From Carboxylicivirga sp964602515 (GTDB taxonomy: Bacteria; Bacteroidota; Bacteroidia; Bacteroidales; Marinilabiliaceae): DNA of 64,000 nt. Below, piece after piece: positions 7,579 to 17,224 of the stretch. The stretch covers positions 1 to 64,000 of the forward strand of contig CAZRRJ010000004.1 in the NCBI GenBank assembly GCA_964602515.1, in the 5' to 3' direction. The notes below the pieces were generated by a model that was not told the origin of the DNA, ran no database searches, and worked only from the letters and a program-made list of their open reading frames with translations. Both the position numbers and the translations under genes were made by a program. The stretch's first letter is position 1. Each line of letters opens with the position of its first letter.

Positions 7579-10500
7579 CTATTGTATAATCATTTTTACT
7601 TGTTTACGTTCATTTTCTGCTGTTACAACTACCAGGTAAACGCCTGTACTTAATCCACCAAGGTGATAGCTTACTTCATATTCCTGCATGCCCTGTTCTT
7701 GTCGTTCATTGATTTTAAGAGCCTGATTAACGTTATAAATGCTGAGCTGAACGTCGGCTTCTTCGCGCAGGCCAATTAACACTGAGAAGTTACCATCGCT
7801 TGGGTTAGGCGCTACCTTTAGTGATTGTATAAGGGGCTCCTGGTAACCAAGGAGTTCTTCTGTTTCCTGCTTGTTTTCTGAATCGATGATTTCCACCTGC
7901 TTCTTTACTTCTGACACACACCCTCCTGAAAAAGCCTGAAGGCTAACATTGTACATGCCATTCTCCAGTGTTAACAGGTGCAGTATATAATCGGGTGTAT
8001 CGCTGTTATTCAGGTTAGCAAAGGCATTACCGCTATATTCCCAGTTAAGGCTGTCCAATTCCATGTTGGACAGCTCGTATATCCGCAGGGTATCGCCAAG
8101 GTATGCCTCTGAGGATAGTAAGAAGTCGGCTTTTAGGGCATCGTTACCTATGCTTAATGCAATGGTATCGTGCGCAAAACACCCTATTTCATTTGTTACC
8201 TGCAAATAGTAATCAGCCGCTTCACTTATATCAATAAAGCGTTCTGTTGACAGTATGCCTGTAGTATTGGACCACTGGTGTGTGGTAAAATCCTGCCCGT
8301 CGATAATAATGCTGTTGTTAGGACATATTTTAATGTCGTTGCCCAGATCAAGCACTACGGCTTCGGGTTCTGTAATGGTAAAACTTCGTTTATATACACA
8401 GGCATTACCATCAGTAAGGGTAAGGTGATAGTTGCCCATACTTAAGGTGTCTGCTCTTGCAATGGTATCGCCGTTTGACCACTTGTATTGGTAATTTCCT
8501 ACTCCGCCCTGTGGCAGTACATCTATATAGCCATCCTTATACCCATAACAATGGGCATTTTTAATGGCATTTATACTTACCCGTAAGGAATCGGGTGTAT
8601 CCACCATAAAATGCTTTGTGCTCTCGCAGTGGTTGGTATCAATAACGGTAACATGGTGCATGGCACTGTTCCACCCTGTTGAGGCTTCACCACTTTGTGC
8701 ATTAGACCATACAAAATGCCAGGGTGCATAAGGCTCTGCCGGTGTTACATCAGTTATCTGTGCTGTTCCGGTACTGTCGCCATAACAAAGCACGGGTGTG
8801 CTTGCAATGGTATTGATAAGGGGTACTGTTGATGGTTTGATGGTTTGTTCAAATACCTGGTGGCATTGGTGATAATCGTATACATCCAGTCGGTAATAGC
8901 CATTTTGCAATAAGTTAGTAATGGTGCTGTCGCTGCCAATTTGCTGCTTATCAATATTGCTCCACTCGTAGGTATATGGTGCCGATCCGCCCTGCATGGC
9001 AACAGCAATTGCGCCATTGTGGGTATTACATGTGGTGTGTGTGACCTTTGTTTGTGAAAATAAAAGCTCGTCCGGTTCCGGCATATAAAGCCTAAGGGTA
9101 TCCTGTCCCACACAATTATTGGTATCGGTAAAGTAAAAGATATGCTCTCCGGCAGTCAGGCGATTGGCTACAACACCATTTTGCCAGTCGGATGCTTGTG
9201 TATTTACTTTGTAGCGATAAGGAGCGGTTCCTCCACTTACATCAAAGGTCATTTCACCATTGGCCTCGCCTTTGCAGTTAACACTATCAATATTGGTCAT
9301 GGCAGCCCTCAGGTATTCCGGTTCTGTTATCTCAATTTTTATACTATCTGTGGTACCTGCTTTATCTGTCAGGTAAAAGGTGTGTATCCGCACATCCAGG
9401 TCACGCCAATCATTAGCATTTATAAAGTGATCAACACTGTCGTGCCTGAACTGGTAGTCGCCCCATCCGCCTGTTGCCTGCAGGCTTACATAGGCATCTT
9501 CCTCATTTTTACAGCTTTGATGCCTGTGTTCAGATATCGCTAATGTTAATGCTGCCTGGGGTTCTTTTATTATGATTTGCTTAGTAATTGTATTAGCGTA
9601 TTTATCGCTTACAAGCAATGCGTACGTTCCGGCACTTAATTTATAGGCACGTGTTACATTTCTATCGTCTATACTTCCTATTGTACTGTTCTTTTCAAGG
9701 TGCAACCACTCAAAGCTATACGGACTTACGCCTCCTTCTATGCTCAGCTTTATTTCACCATCGGCTCCATTCTTACGGCTTACATCACTGGTTTTAATTA
9801 CCACCACCTTCATTTGCTCATAGGCCTGTATATGTACCTGTCCAAAAAAGGATTCGCCTTCTGTTGAGTGCACAACAATATGGTAATCGCCTCCCTGTAA
9901 ATTATCAAGATACAGATTAGACTCTGCATTAAAAAGGTTTGCAATATCGGTTTGCGTATAGCTCACCAGTTGTCCATCCGGCTTTAAAAGCTCCATACTC
10001 AAAAACTGCTCTTCAGGGAAAATCCACCCGGCAAAACCATCTGCTTTGCCAGGCCCCGTTTCATCGCCTTTATTTAGCAAGCCAAGTACACCATCGTTTA
10101 CAGCAGGCAGATAGGTATAAGCTGTTAATTCACATGTTCCGGCATCGGCCAGCCTTACAGAATAAAAGCCACTTTCAATTCCGCTTAGTGTTGCTGCCGT
10201 TTCGGTATAGCTTATGCCATTTACTTTTTTCCATTGGTAGGTAAATGGTTGCTGCCCGCCCTCGGCCAGTGCTTTAAGTGCTCCGTCATTGCTCAGCGGA
10301 TCTGATGGATACGTTTTTTCAAAGCTGAGTGAGCTCACTTCCAATACATCACTCAGTGTTACTTCAATATCGGCTCTACAACCATTGGCATCGGTATTCT
10401 CAACCATGTAATGCCCATTGGAAAGCGCTGTAAAACGGTGGTTTTGATCCTGTGTGAGTGATACCGTATCGCTTTGTCCGCTCAACACCAGTTTATAGGG

Positions 10501-13500
10501 TGCTGTACCACCTTGCCCCTGCAAGGTTATAGCGCCATTATTTATACATGAAGACAACTGTGTATGAAGCAAACGCGTTTGCAAGCTGTCTTTGGGCTCC
10601 GATATCCTTACGGTATCGGTCATTTCTGCCCCCATAGCATCTTTTACACTTACCAGGTAGCGCCCTGCATATAAATGCCTGAATGTATTCAAGGGGTAAT
10701 AGGCAGCATCGGTAGCCCGCTTGTAGCGATAGTTACCCCAGCCCCCGGTGCCTTCTACAACAAATTCTCCGGTTTGTGCCTTACAGCGGGCATCTTCTTT
10801 ACGGGTAATGGTAAAGCCCAGTGGCTGCTCCGGCTCCACAACGTCCAAAGGTGCTGTTCTATATGTACAGCCCTTACTATCGGTGCTTGTAATGGTATAT
10901 TGCCCTGCATATACTTCATTGAAATACACTGTGATATCATCTCTTTCTGCAAGGCTTTTAACCTCTGCACTGGTCTCATCCCATAGTTTTATTTCTTTTA
11001 AACCCGGATTACCTCCTGTGGTGGTAAAGCCAATAAATGCCCTGTTGGTTCCTTTTGCAATAACAGGCCTTATGGTGTCGAGGCTGATGCTTATTGGTTT
11101 TTGGGGCTGATGAATTACAGCGGGAAGGCTTGTATTGGACTGACAACCGTTAACATCTGTTACCCTTAAGGCGTAATTGCCCATTGCTAAGTTATTAAAG
11201 GACTGGCTTAAGGCTGTTATGCTATCCAGTTTGCTACCCGCCTGCGACAAAATCACCTTGTTAAATGTTCCGCTTCCGGATACAGAGTCAATGCTTATCT
11301 GTCCATTGCTGTCGCCATAGCAGCGCGCATCGGTCACTGTGCTTTTTTCAACTTGCGGATTGCTATAGCGCTCCAGTTCAAATGATTTTGAATCACTACA
11401 GCCATTAACATCTCTTACGGTAAGCAAATAACTACCGTGTTGCAGCGAGTCGCCCAAGGCAATAATGGTATCGGGTAAAAATTCAGTCCGGCTTCCAAAG
11501 GCCGCACTGTTGTACACCCAATCGTAGGTATAATAGCCCGAGCCTCCGCTTACCTCCGTTCGGATAGAGCCATTGGCTAACTCGCAGATGGGCTGTGCCA
11601 CTGAAAAAGATTCGATTAGCATGGTATCCGGCTCTGTAATATCAAGCCGTGTTATTTCTTCTACCGGGCACTTATTGGCTTCATCATACAAAGAAACGGA
11701 ATAGGTTCCCGGCTGTAAATTACCCGATACGTAAGATGAATCGACCCACGAACCTCCATTAATGCTGTATTTATAAGTACTTTGTGCATTTCCGCCCCGT
11801 AGGTGCTCTATTTTAATGCTGCCGTTGTTAAGACCTTTACAGCTAACATCAGTAGCAATAATTTTTTCGGCACTTAAGGGCTCGGGCTCTGCCAGGGTGC
11901 TTATCTTTTCTGCTACCAGGCTTATTGTTCCTGTTACCACATTACCAAAGTCACCTGTGGTATTAATGGCTTGCTCTTCTTTTACAAAATAACTTAAGCT
12001 TCCTGCTTTTCCGCTAATGGTATTGTTTGTTGTATATGTAAGGCCATTTGTACTGTACTGAAAGGCATTTGTTCCCAAACCGCCTGTAGCATTTAAGGTA
12101 ATGCTGCCCTCTGCTCCCGGACATTTGGGCTGTGTTATGGTTTCGTTAACCGTAACGGTATTTGCCGGTACCGCAAAACTGTAAAGTGTACTTTGTTGCC
12201 CCCCTTTTTTAAGAATCAGATCATATGTTCCCGTGCTTAGTTCTTTGGCACTCAAGGATAATCCGCCGGTATACAAGGCACTTGCTGCCCCATCCTTAAT
12301 TAAATGCAGCGTAGCTCCCGAAAGGCGAACCACATCACTTAAGGATGCAACTATACCGGCCTTGTTATTTTTGTACTTTAGTGTAATACCGGCCTGAAAC
12401 GAAGGCCCTTCAACAGTAAAGGCAATTGCTTGTTTTATGGTTCTGCCATGTGCATCTTTAATAACAGCTGTAAAACTATATTCGCCCGGTTTTATATCTG
12501 TATAGCTTGCATTATCGGCTGTCATTAATGCTGGAAAACTACTTGGCGGTACACCTTCCCAGCTTATATTACCATTGCGGTTGCTTGCCTGTAATGTTAC
12601 ACTTCCTGTGCCGTTAAACAGGTCGGTTGATGTGGCTGTGGCTGCTAAAGAAAAGGTATTGTCGTTAAGCTTAATGCTTTCTTTTTTAACAGTGCAGCCC
12701 CCAACAGAAACGGTGGCATTATAGGTTCCGGCAGGTAAATTTGTAAAAGGATGCGAGGTACTTGTTGTGGATTGTGTGTAGGTAGCACCGCCCAAATGCT
12801 GTAAAGTATAGGTCTTTGTTTTGGATGCCGATTCGGTATAACGAATTGTTATCTGCCCGTTACTAACAATGGGGCTTACGGCTTTATTTATTGATGTAAC
12901 ATGGTATAGCACTGTGCTTAATGCACTTATAGGGAAGTTAACAATATGATTGTAAGCTTCATTAATTGCATTTGTTTGATCGGTATTTTCGTAATAAAAA
13001 GGAATGGTGTTTCTGCCTTGTCCTAAACCTTTAATGGTAATGCTTTCACCGGGAACCAAGGTTTCTGTACCATGTGAATATTTCCCCAAGCCTCCGTAGT
13101 TGTATTTTAAGGTCACTTCTCCATCGTCTGTACAAGCGTTAGCAGGTGCTTTTTTCGACACAACAGAAAAGTTTGGTAAGGCAGGAACCTTAATCCTTAC
13201 ATTAAAGCCTCCTGAGGGGTGCGAACATCCATCACCATCAATCAGTTTTAAATTATAATCTTTGTTAACTTCCAAACCATATAAGCGAAAACCTGAATAT
13301 TGTAATAACCAGTTTTTCCAATAAACTTCTCTAAACTCACTCTTCCACCCGTTAAAGTCCTTATTGGGATCGGTAAGCTCATTAAAGATCTCATTTGAGG
13401 ACTTTATCCTGAATACGCGTTTATAATATTTTGTACCGGATTTAAAGATACAATAGGTACGGGCATCATCTATATAGTTAATCTGATCAACTGTTCGTGT

Positions 13501-15771
13501 GGAAAGTTTTGGGGCAGAAAGGTAATCTATTGTGCCTACAAGCCCTTCATTATAACAATAAAGTCCATTTTTTGTAGATAAAGTGTAGAGGCAGATTTGA
13601 CCATTTTTAGACAGCAGGGGAAGTATGCCATTGTTTGTAATACTGGTAATTTTTCCAATAGTGGGTGGGGCTAACTCCAAAAAGGCAAGCTCATAGCTGG
13701 TATTTGTGCCATCGGCATCAATCAAAAATCGTGTTCCGGCACCTCCTATCACCTTTTTTCTGCCATTATCAGTATAATTTAACACCCTGTAACGGCAATA
13801 TTCATATGGTCCTGTTGGGGTATCTTCATGACCAGTATCAATATCAGTTTGCATTCCATCAATAATGGCGCAATCAAAATTATACTCATATAAGTAAGTA
13901 TTATCTGCTTCATATAAGTTGCCTAAAATGGATATATTGCCTTCTCTATCCGGCTCACTCAATACAGTTTCATCACTTGAACTAAAACTTGATGTGAACT
14001 TATTCAGAGTTGGCACCACATAGTTAAAGCTAAAGGCGTATAAATCGCCATATCCGCCAAAGGCACTTTCCGATTTATTGGCATAATAATAATCCCTGTC
14101 ATCCGGTGAAAAAACCTGCACTATTCCATCATCATAGGCACTATTATCGCTTACCCAATAACTCATGGATGGCACTGTACCGGTATACTCCACCCCTTCG
14201 GCCTGCTCTTCGTACCATATATTGTGCTTTGCCTTTAAAAATGAGGCCCACTTTCCCTCAGGATCTTTGCACAGCAAATTGAATTCAGTATTAAACTGAT
14301 TTCTTAAGCTTTCCTGTTCCTGTGCTGTAAGCTTTGAATAAGGATCAGAAAGCTGGCTGATTCGTGCGAGGGTGTCTGAACCATTCACAATTTTATAGGG
14401 CATACGCTTTTCTGCTTTAATGTAATTATCGGTAATTTCGAGAATAGCGTAAGGCGAATCTTTACTTAGTAAATGATATGTGGTATCACTGGCTGGTGCA
14501 GGGTAAGTAATTATATGGGTTCCATCAAATTGCTTAACTGTTATCGGGCCGGCTTTGCCTGGTATTATAAAGTCTTTTTTGCAGTATTTGTTACTCTTTA
14601 TTGTTTGATCTTCTAACATTAAAGTACACAACACATCTTCCTGTATTTCATAAGGATTTGCATTTTCCCATATAAGATTTAATTTATATTTGAGTTTGTC
14701 TTTAGAATCTTGTACCATGGTGCACGTACCTATCATTCCTCCTTGCTCTTCCGATACTTTTATCTTCCATACAAACAGGTCTGAGTTAACTGTAAAACCG
14801 CTATCTACATCTGACTTTAACTTTACGTACATTGACACTCCTTTACTCCCATCCGAACAGTAACTACGATGAATATCTTCAATACTAAACTGCAAGCCAT
14901 CGGGATAAAACACCACATTGCTCAGTACCTTACCATAGCTTTGTGTACCATTTTTAAGTGTTTTAACGGCTCTAAACTTTAATGCTTTCCCCAGGTATTC
15001 AAAATACTTTGAGTTGGCCGCCCCTTTATCGCCTACAATGCGCCAGTAGGGTAAGTGTATGGTGGTGTTGGGCTTAACTGCCACATCCTTTACATCTTCC
15101 CAAACATCAGCTTTACCTCCATTATGTTGCAGGGCATATTGTAACTTTACAGTACTCCATGAATTATAAAAGTCGCTAAAGCTAAGTGCCAGCATTTCTG
15201 TTGCAGCCGAGTAGCGGGTCGCCTTATCAGGTGTTGTAACATCAACCGGGTTATCTAAGTACAGGGTTGTTGTTGCGCTATAGCCTTCTTTTTTATTTCG
15301 CCACCCGCAGTGGGTTCCGGCAGAAAAAAACACTTTAAAAGGCTCATTGCTGTTACTAAGATGAATATAGCTTGTTTTATCGTTATAGCGTGGCATGCTT
15401 TCAATCCGGAGCCTTACTTTTACACTATCCAGTAAAGTGCCTTCTCCCGCTTCCTCTGTATAAAACTTGCTGTCGGCAGGATTAAGAAAGAAAGCTCCGG
15501 GTAATGAAAAACGCCTGTTAAGCTTGTCTTTGCCCTGAATTTTCAGATAATACCCTGTAACATCATTTTCTCCCTGCGAAAGATTTAGTTCCGTATAGTT
15601 ATACTTCGGATCGGGGTTACTGCTACTGCACTCGCTATACACACTACACGACTGTTTGGCAATTAAACCATAGGCATGTTGCACAGGTTCGCCCTGGGCC
15701 ATTACTCTTGTTAATGTCTGTAACAATATTAAGAGCAGCAGAAGAGAGAAGTATAGTAACTTTTTAGTCAT
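7579..15771 (-). CDS. Giant SprB-repeat cell-surface protein with T9SS C-terminal sorting domain
   Basis: 2730 residues. Signal peptide at 1-26 (LLYFSLLLLLILLQTLTRVMAQ). The N-terminal ~950 residues are a unique beta-rich region. From roughly 1000 to 2640 there are about a dozen SprB-like units, recognisable by DVSCKGLNNGSIKI, SVNCKGEANGEMTFDVSGG and NAHCYGYKDGYIDVLPQGG followed by aromatic strand motifs and ITEP boundaries. The last ~80 residues are a type A T9SS sorting domain (LKVAPNPSDGNFSV, then STGVYLVVV). SprB itself is a gliding adhesin exported by T9SS, so this protein should be carried across the outer membrane and anchored on the surface. It lies between the FISUMP lipoproteins and the toxin gene, suggesting a structural or adhesive part of the same surface apparatus. 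Confidence 0.88.
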   Translation of the reverse strand: MTKKLLYFSLLLLLILLQTLTRVMAQGEPVQHAYGLIAKQSCSVYSECSSSNPDPKYNYTELNLSQGENDVTGYYLKIQGKDKLNRRFSLPGAFFLNPADSKFYTEEAGEGTLLDSVKVRLRIESMPRYNDKTSYIHLSNSNEPFKVFFSAGTHCGWRNKKEGYSATTTLYLDNPVDVTTPDKATRYSAATEMLALSFSDFYNSWSTVKLQYALQHNGGKADVWEDVKDVAVKPNTTIHLPYWRIVGDKGAANSKYFEYLGKALKFRAVKTLKNGTQSYGKVLSNVVFYPDGLQFSIEDIHRSYCSDGSKGVSMYVKLKSDVDSGFTVNSDLFVWKIKVSEEQGGMIGTCTMVQDSKDKLKYKLNLIWENANPYEIQEDVLCTLMLEDQTIKSNKYCKKDFIIPGKAGPITVKQFDGTHIITYPAPASDTTYHLLSKDSPYAILEITDNYIKAEKRMPYKIVNGSDTLARISQLSDPYSKLTAQEQESLRNQFNTEFNLLCKDPEGKWASFLKAKHNIWYEEQAEGVEYTGTVPSMSYWVSDNSAYDDGIVQVFSPDDRDYYYANKSESAFGGYGDLYAFSFNYVVPTLNKFTSSFSSSDETVLSEPDREGNISILGNLYEADNTYLYEYNFDCAIIDGMQTDIDTGHEDTPTGPYEYCRYRVLNYTDNGRKKVIGGAGTRFLIDADGTNTSYELAFLELAPPTIGKITSITNNGILPLLSKNGQICLYTLSTKNGLYCYNEGLVGTIDYLSAPKLSTRTVDQINYIDDARTYCIFKSGTKYYKRVFRIKSSNEIFNELTDPNKDFNGWKSEFREVYWKNWLLQYSGFRLYGLEVNKDYNLKLIDGDGCSHPSGGFNVRIKVPALPNFSVVSKKAPANACTDDGEVTLKYNYGGLGKYSHGTETLVPGESITIKGLGQGRNTIPFYYENTDQTNAINEAYNHIVNFPISALSTVLYHVTSINKAVSPIVSNGQITIRYTESASKTKTYTLQHLGGATYTQSTTSTSHPFTNLPAGTYNATVSVGGCTVKKESIKLNDNTFSLAATATSTDLFNGTGSVTLQASNRNGNISWEGVPPSSFPALMTADNASYTDIKPGEYSFTAVIKDAHGRTIKQAIAFTVEGPSFQAGITLKYKNNKAGIVASLSDVVRLSGATLHLIKDGAASALYTGGLSLSAKELSTGTYDLILKKGGQQSTLYSFAVPANTVTVNETITQPKCPGAEGSITLNATGGLGTNAFQYSTNGLTYTTNNTISGKAGSLSYFVKEEQAINTTGDFGNVVTGTISLVAEKISTLAEPEPLSAEKIIATDVSCKGLNNGSIKIEHLRGGNAQSTYKYSINGGSWVDSSYVSGNLQPGTYSVSLYDEANKCPVEEITRLDITEPDTMLIESFSVAQPICELANGSIRTEVSGGSGYYTYDWVYNSAAFGSRTEFLPDTIIALGDSLQHGSYLLTVRDVNGCSDSKSFELERYSNPQVEKSTVTDARCYGDSNGQISIDSVSGSGTFNKVILSQAGSKLDSITALSQSFNNLAMGNYALRVTDVNGCQSNTSLPAVIHQPQKPISISLDTIRPVIAKGTNRAFIGFTTTGGNPGLKEIKLWDETSAEVKSLAERDDITVYFNEVYAGQYTITSTDSKGCTYRTAPLDVVEPEQPLGFTITRKEDARCKAQTGEFVVEGTGGWGNYRYKRATDAAYYPLNTFRHLYAGRYLVSVKDAMGAEMTDTVRISEPKDSLQTRLLHTQLSSCINNGAITLQGQGGTAPYKLVLSGQSDTVSLTQDQNHRFTALSNGHYMVENTDANGCRADIEVTLSDVLEVSSLSFEKTYPSDPLSNDGALKALAEGGQQPFTYQWKKVNGISYTETAATLSGIESGFYSVRLADAGTCELTAYTYLPAVNDGVLGLLNKGDETGPGKADGFAGWIFPEEQFLSMELLKPDGQLVSYTQTDIANLFNAESNLYLDNLQGGDYHIVVHSTEGESFFGQVHIQAYEQMKVVVIKTSDVSRKNGADGEIKLSIEGGVSPYSFEWLHLEKNSTIGSIDDRNVTRAYKLSAGTYALLVSDKYANTITKQIIIKEPQAALTLAISEHRHQSCKNEEDAYVSLQATGGWGDYQFRHDSVDHFINANDWRDLDVRIHTFYLTDKAGTTDSIKIEITEPEYLRAAMTNIDSVNCKGEANGEMTFDVSGGTAPYRYKVNTQASDWQNGVVANRLTAGEHIFYFTDTNNCVGQDTLRLYMPEPDELLFSQTKVTHTTCNTHNGAIAVAMQGGSAPYTYEWSNIDKQQIGSDSTITNLLQNGYYRLDVYDYHQCHQVFEQTIKPSTVPLINTIASTPVLCYGDSTGTAQITDVTPAEPYAPWHFVWSNAQSGEASTGWNSAMHHVTVIDTNHCESTKHFMVDTPDSLRVSINAIKNAHCYGYKDGYIDVLPQGGVGNYQYKWSNGDTIARADTLSMGNYHLTLTDGNACVYKRSFTITEPEAVVLDLGNDIKICPNNSIIIDGQDFTTHQWSNTTGILSTERFIDISEAADYYLQVTNEIGCFAHDTIALSIGNDALKADFLLSSEAYLGDTLRIYELSNMELDSLNWEYSGNAFANLNNSDTPDYILHLLTLENGMYNVSLQAFSGGCVSEVKKQVEIIDSENKQETEELLGYQEPLIQSLKVAPNPSDGNFSVLIGLREEADVQLSIYNVNQALKINERQEQGMQEYEVSYHLGGLSTGVYLVVVTAENERKQVKMIIQ

Positions 15772-15864
15772 AGCGAAATGCGTTTGTTTGGTATTAATTT
15801 CTTACACAAAGGCTCTGCTGTTAACTGGCACTGCCTTTGCTTTAGGGCTTGTTATTTACCTGAA

Positions 15865-17172
15865 TTAATAATCGCGGATACAGCGAATTGGGGATGTCCT
15901 ATCGTATGCACCATAATAAATACCACGTTTATCAACAGTTATTCTTCTGGAATAATAATACGATTTACCTTCATGAATTGACCATAAGTTTGTCCCAACA
16001 CCAATATCCCTTAAAACCCTTCCATCATCAGTATGATATACATATGATCCTGCAGGTTTTGCATTAAACCCATATACATCACTACCGTTTCCATCCACTC
16101 CTTCATGTTTATTCCATCCTGTCTTTGATTTTAACTTATTAGCCACATCTTTACCATCTCCTCTACTTTTTAGATCTGCAAAATTATCAATCTCATCTTC
16201 CGGCACTCCTATGTAGCGCTCAAGGGTGAGCCAATCTTCATGAGTTGGAATATGAAAGCCACATGGACATGGAGTTTTATCTTTGTCATGTTGTAAAGTC
16301 AAACCTGAATAATAATAACCATATTCTTTTATGTTTAGCCCCTTTTTATGAAGGATCGGCGTCCCATCATTAAAATGCGTTGTCATCAAATTAACATCCA
16401 ACCACACCTGGTTATTAATCATTACTGTACCATATACATTAAAGTCATAATCGTGTACCAAATGCTTATCCAAAGGCATGGCTTTAATGGTATCGGGTAC
16501 GGCAGCCAGGCCATTGGCATCGTAGGCCTTAACGGCAAACATATACACTTTGGCATCTTCCTTTTTTAATGGTTCCCAGTTGTTAAAGAAGTCTTCAATC
16601 AGCAGCTCGCCTGTACCGGCCGGCACTTCAATGGGTTGCTGTATGCCTTCTACCTGTGGTTCAAAAGTTACTTCTACAAAGTCGGTATTTTCGGGCTCCA
16701 GCCAGCTTAGCTTTACAAAATTACGCCCCGTAAAGTTGGTGTGTGAGCTCGATTCTGCTTTTAGCTCAAATACATTGGGGGCATTGGTATTAAAATAAAA
16801 GACCTTACTCTCTGTCATGCGCCCCTCTATTACCTGTTTGGCATTCGTGTCGTATTCCATAACCTGCACTTTCCAATGGTATTTCTGCCCTTCTTTCAGT
16901 TCCAGATCGCATTGCATTGGATTCTGATTCCATTTCACTTCATACCAGGTAATGGAATCGTTGGTAAGCATTAAACGGTGTACAAGGGCGCCTTTCTCCG
17001 GATCGCTTCCCTTGTTAAACTCAAAGGCCAAATCTTTAAGCGCTACCACTGCACCATTGGCCGGTGATACAAGTGTTGCAGCACCCGGTAATTCATTTAT
17101 ATCTTCTTTACTACAGGCTATCAGCAACAATAGGCCAGCCAGTATTATCAGTTTGTTCAATTGCTTTATCAT
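15865..17172 (-). CDS. FISUMP-domain lipoprotein, copy 1
   Basis: 435 residues with a lipoprotein signal (LLLLIACSKED, lipidated Cys20). The middle (~30-235) has fibronectin/Ig-like strands (ATLVSPANGAVV, YHWKVQVMEYD, FVKLSWLEPENTDFVEV). The C-terminal ~190 residues form a FISUMP (Fibrobacter succinogenes major paralogous) domain: WLDVNLMTTHF, PCPCGFHIPTHEDWLTLE, GFNAKPAGS and a terminal RCIRDY. The first ~250 residues are almost identical to the neighbouring copy 17225-18529, while the FISUMP parts differ strongly. Probably a surface or periplasmic lipoprotein of the same export or adhesion system; the exact role is unknown. Confidence 0.85.
   Translation of the reverse strand: MIKQLNKLIILAGLLLLIACSKEDINELPGAATLVSPANGAVVALKDLAFEFNKGSDPEKGALVHRLMLTNDSITWYEVKWNQNPMQCDLELKEGQKYHWKVQVMEYDTNAKQVIEGRMTESKVFYFNTNAPNVFELKAESSSHTNFTGRNFVKLSWLEPENTDFVEVTFEPQVEGIQQPIEVPAGTGELLIEDFFNNWEPLKKEDAKVYMFAVKAYDANGLAAVPDTIKAMPLDKHLVHDYDFNVYGTVMINNQVWLDVNLMTTHFNDGTPILHKKGLNIKEYGYYYSGLTLQHDKDKTPCPCGFHIPTHEDWLTLERYIGVPEDEIDNFADLKSRGDGKDVANKLKSKTGWNKHEGVDGNGSDVYGFNAKPAGSYVYHTDDGRVLRDIGVGTNLWSIHEGKSYYYSRRITVDKRGIYYGAYDRTSPIRCIRDY
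16436..17120 (-). repeat. 685-bp exact direct repeat, copy A
   Basis: By direct comparison this stretch is identical to 17793-18477 (offset 1357). The first mismatch on one side is at 16435 (t versus a at 17792), on the other at 17121 (t versus c at 18478). It covers most of the shared N-terminal part of both FISUMP lipoproteins, including synonymous sites. Confidence 0.93.
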
Positions 17173-17224
17173 GGTATTGTTATTTTAGTCTTTATAGTGT
17201 ATTGTACCCCTTTAATTACCTGAA

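Noticed and set aside
8754..9113. Second minus-strand frame within the SprB protein
   Set aside because: Out of frame with the clear SprB repeats and without family-like sequence.
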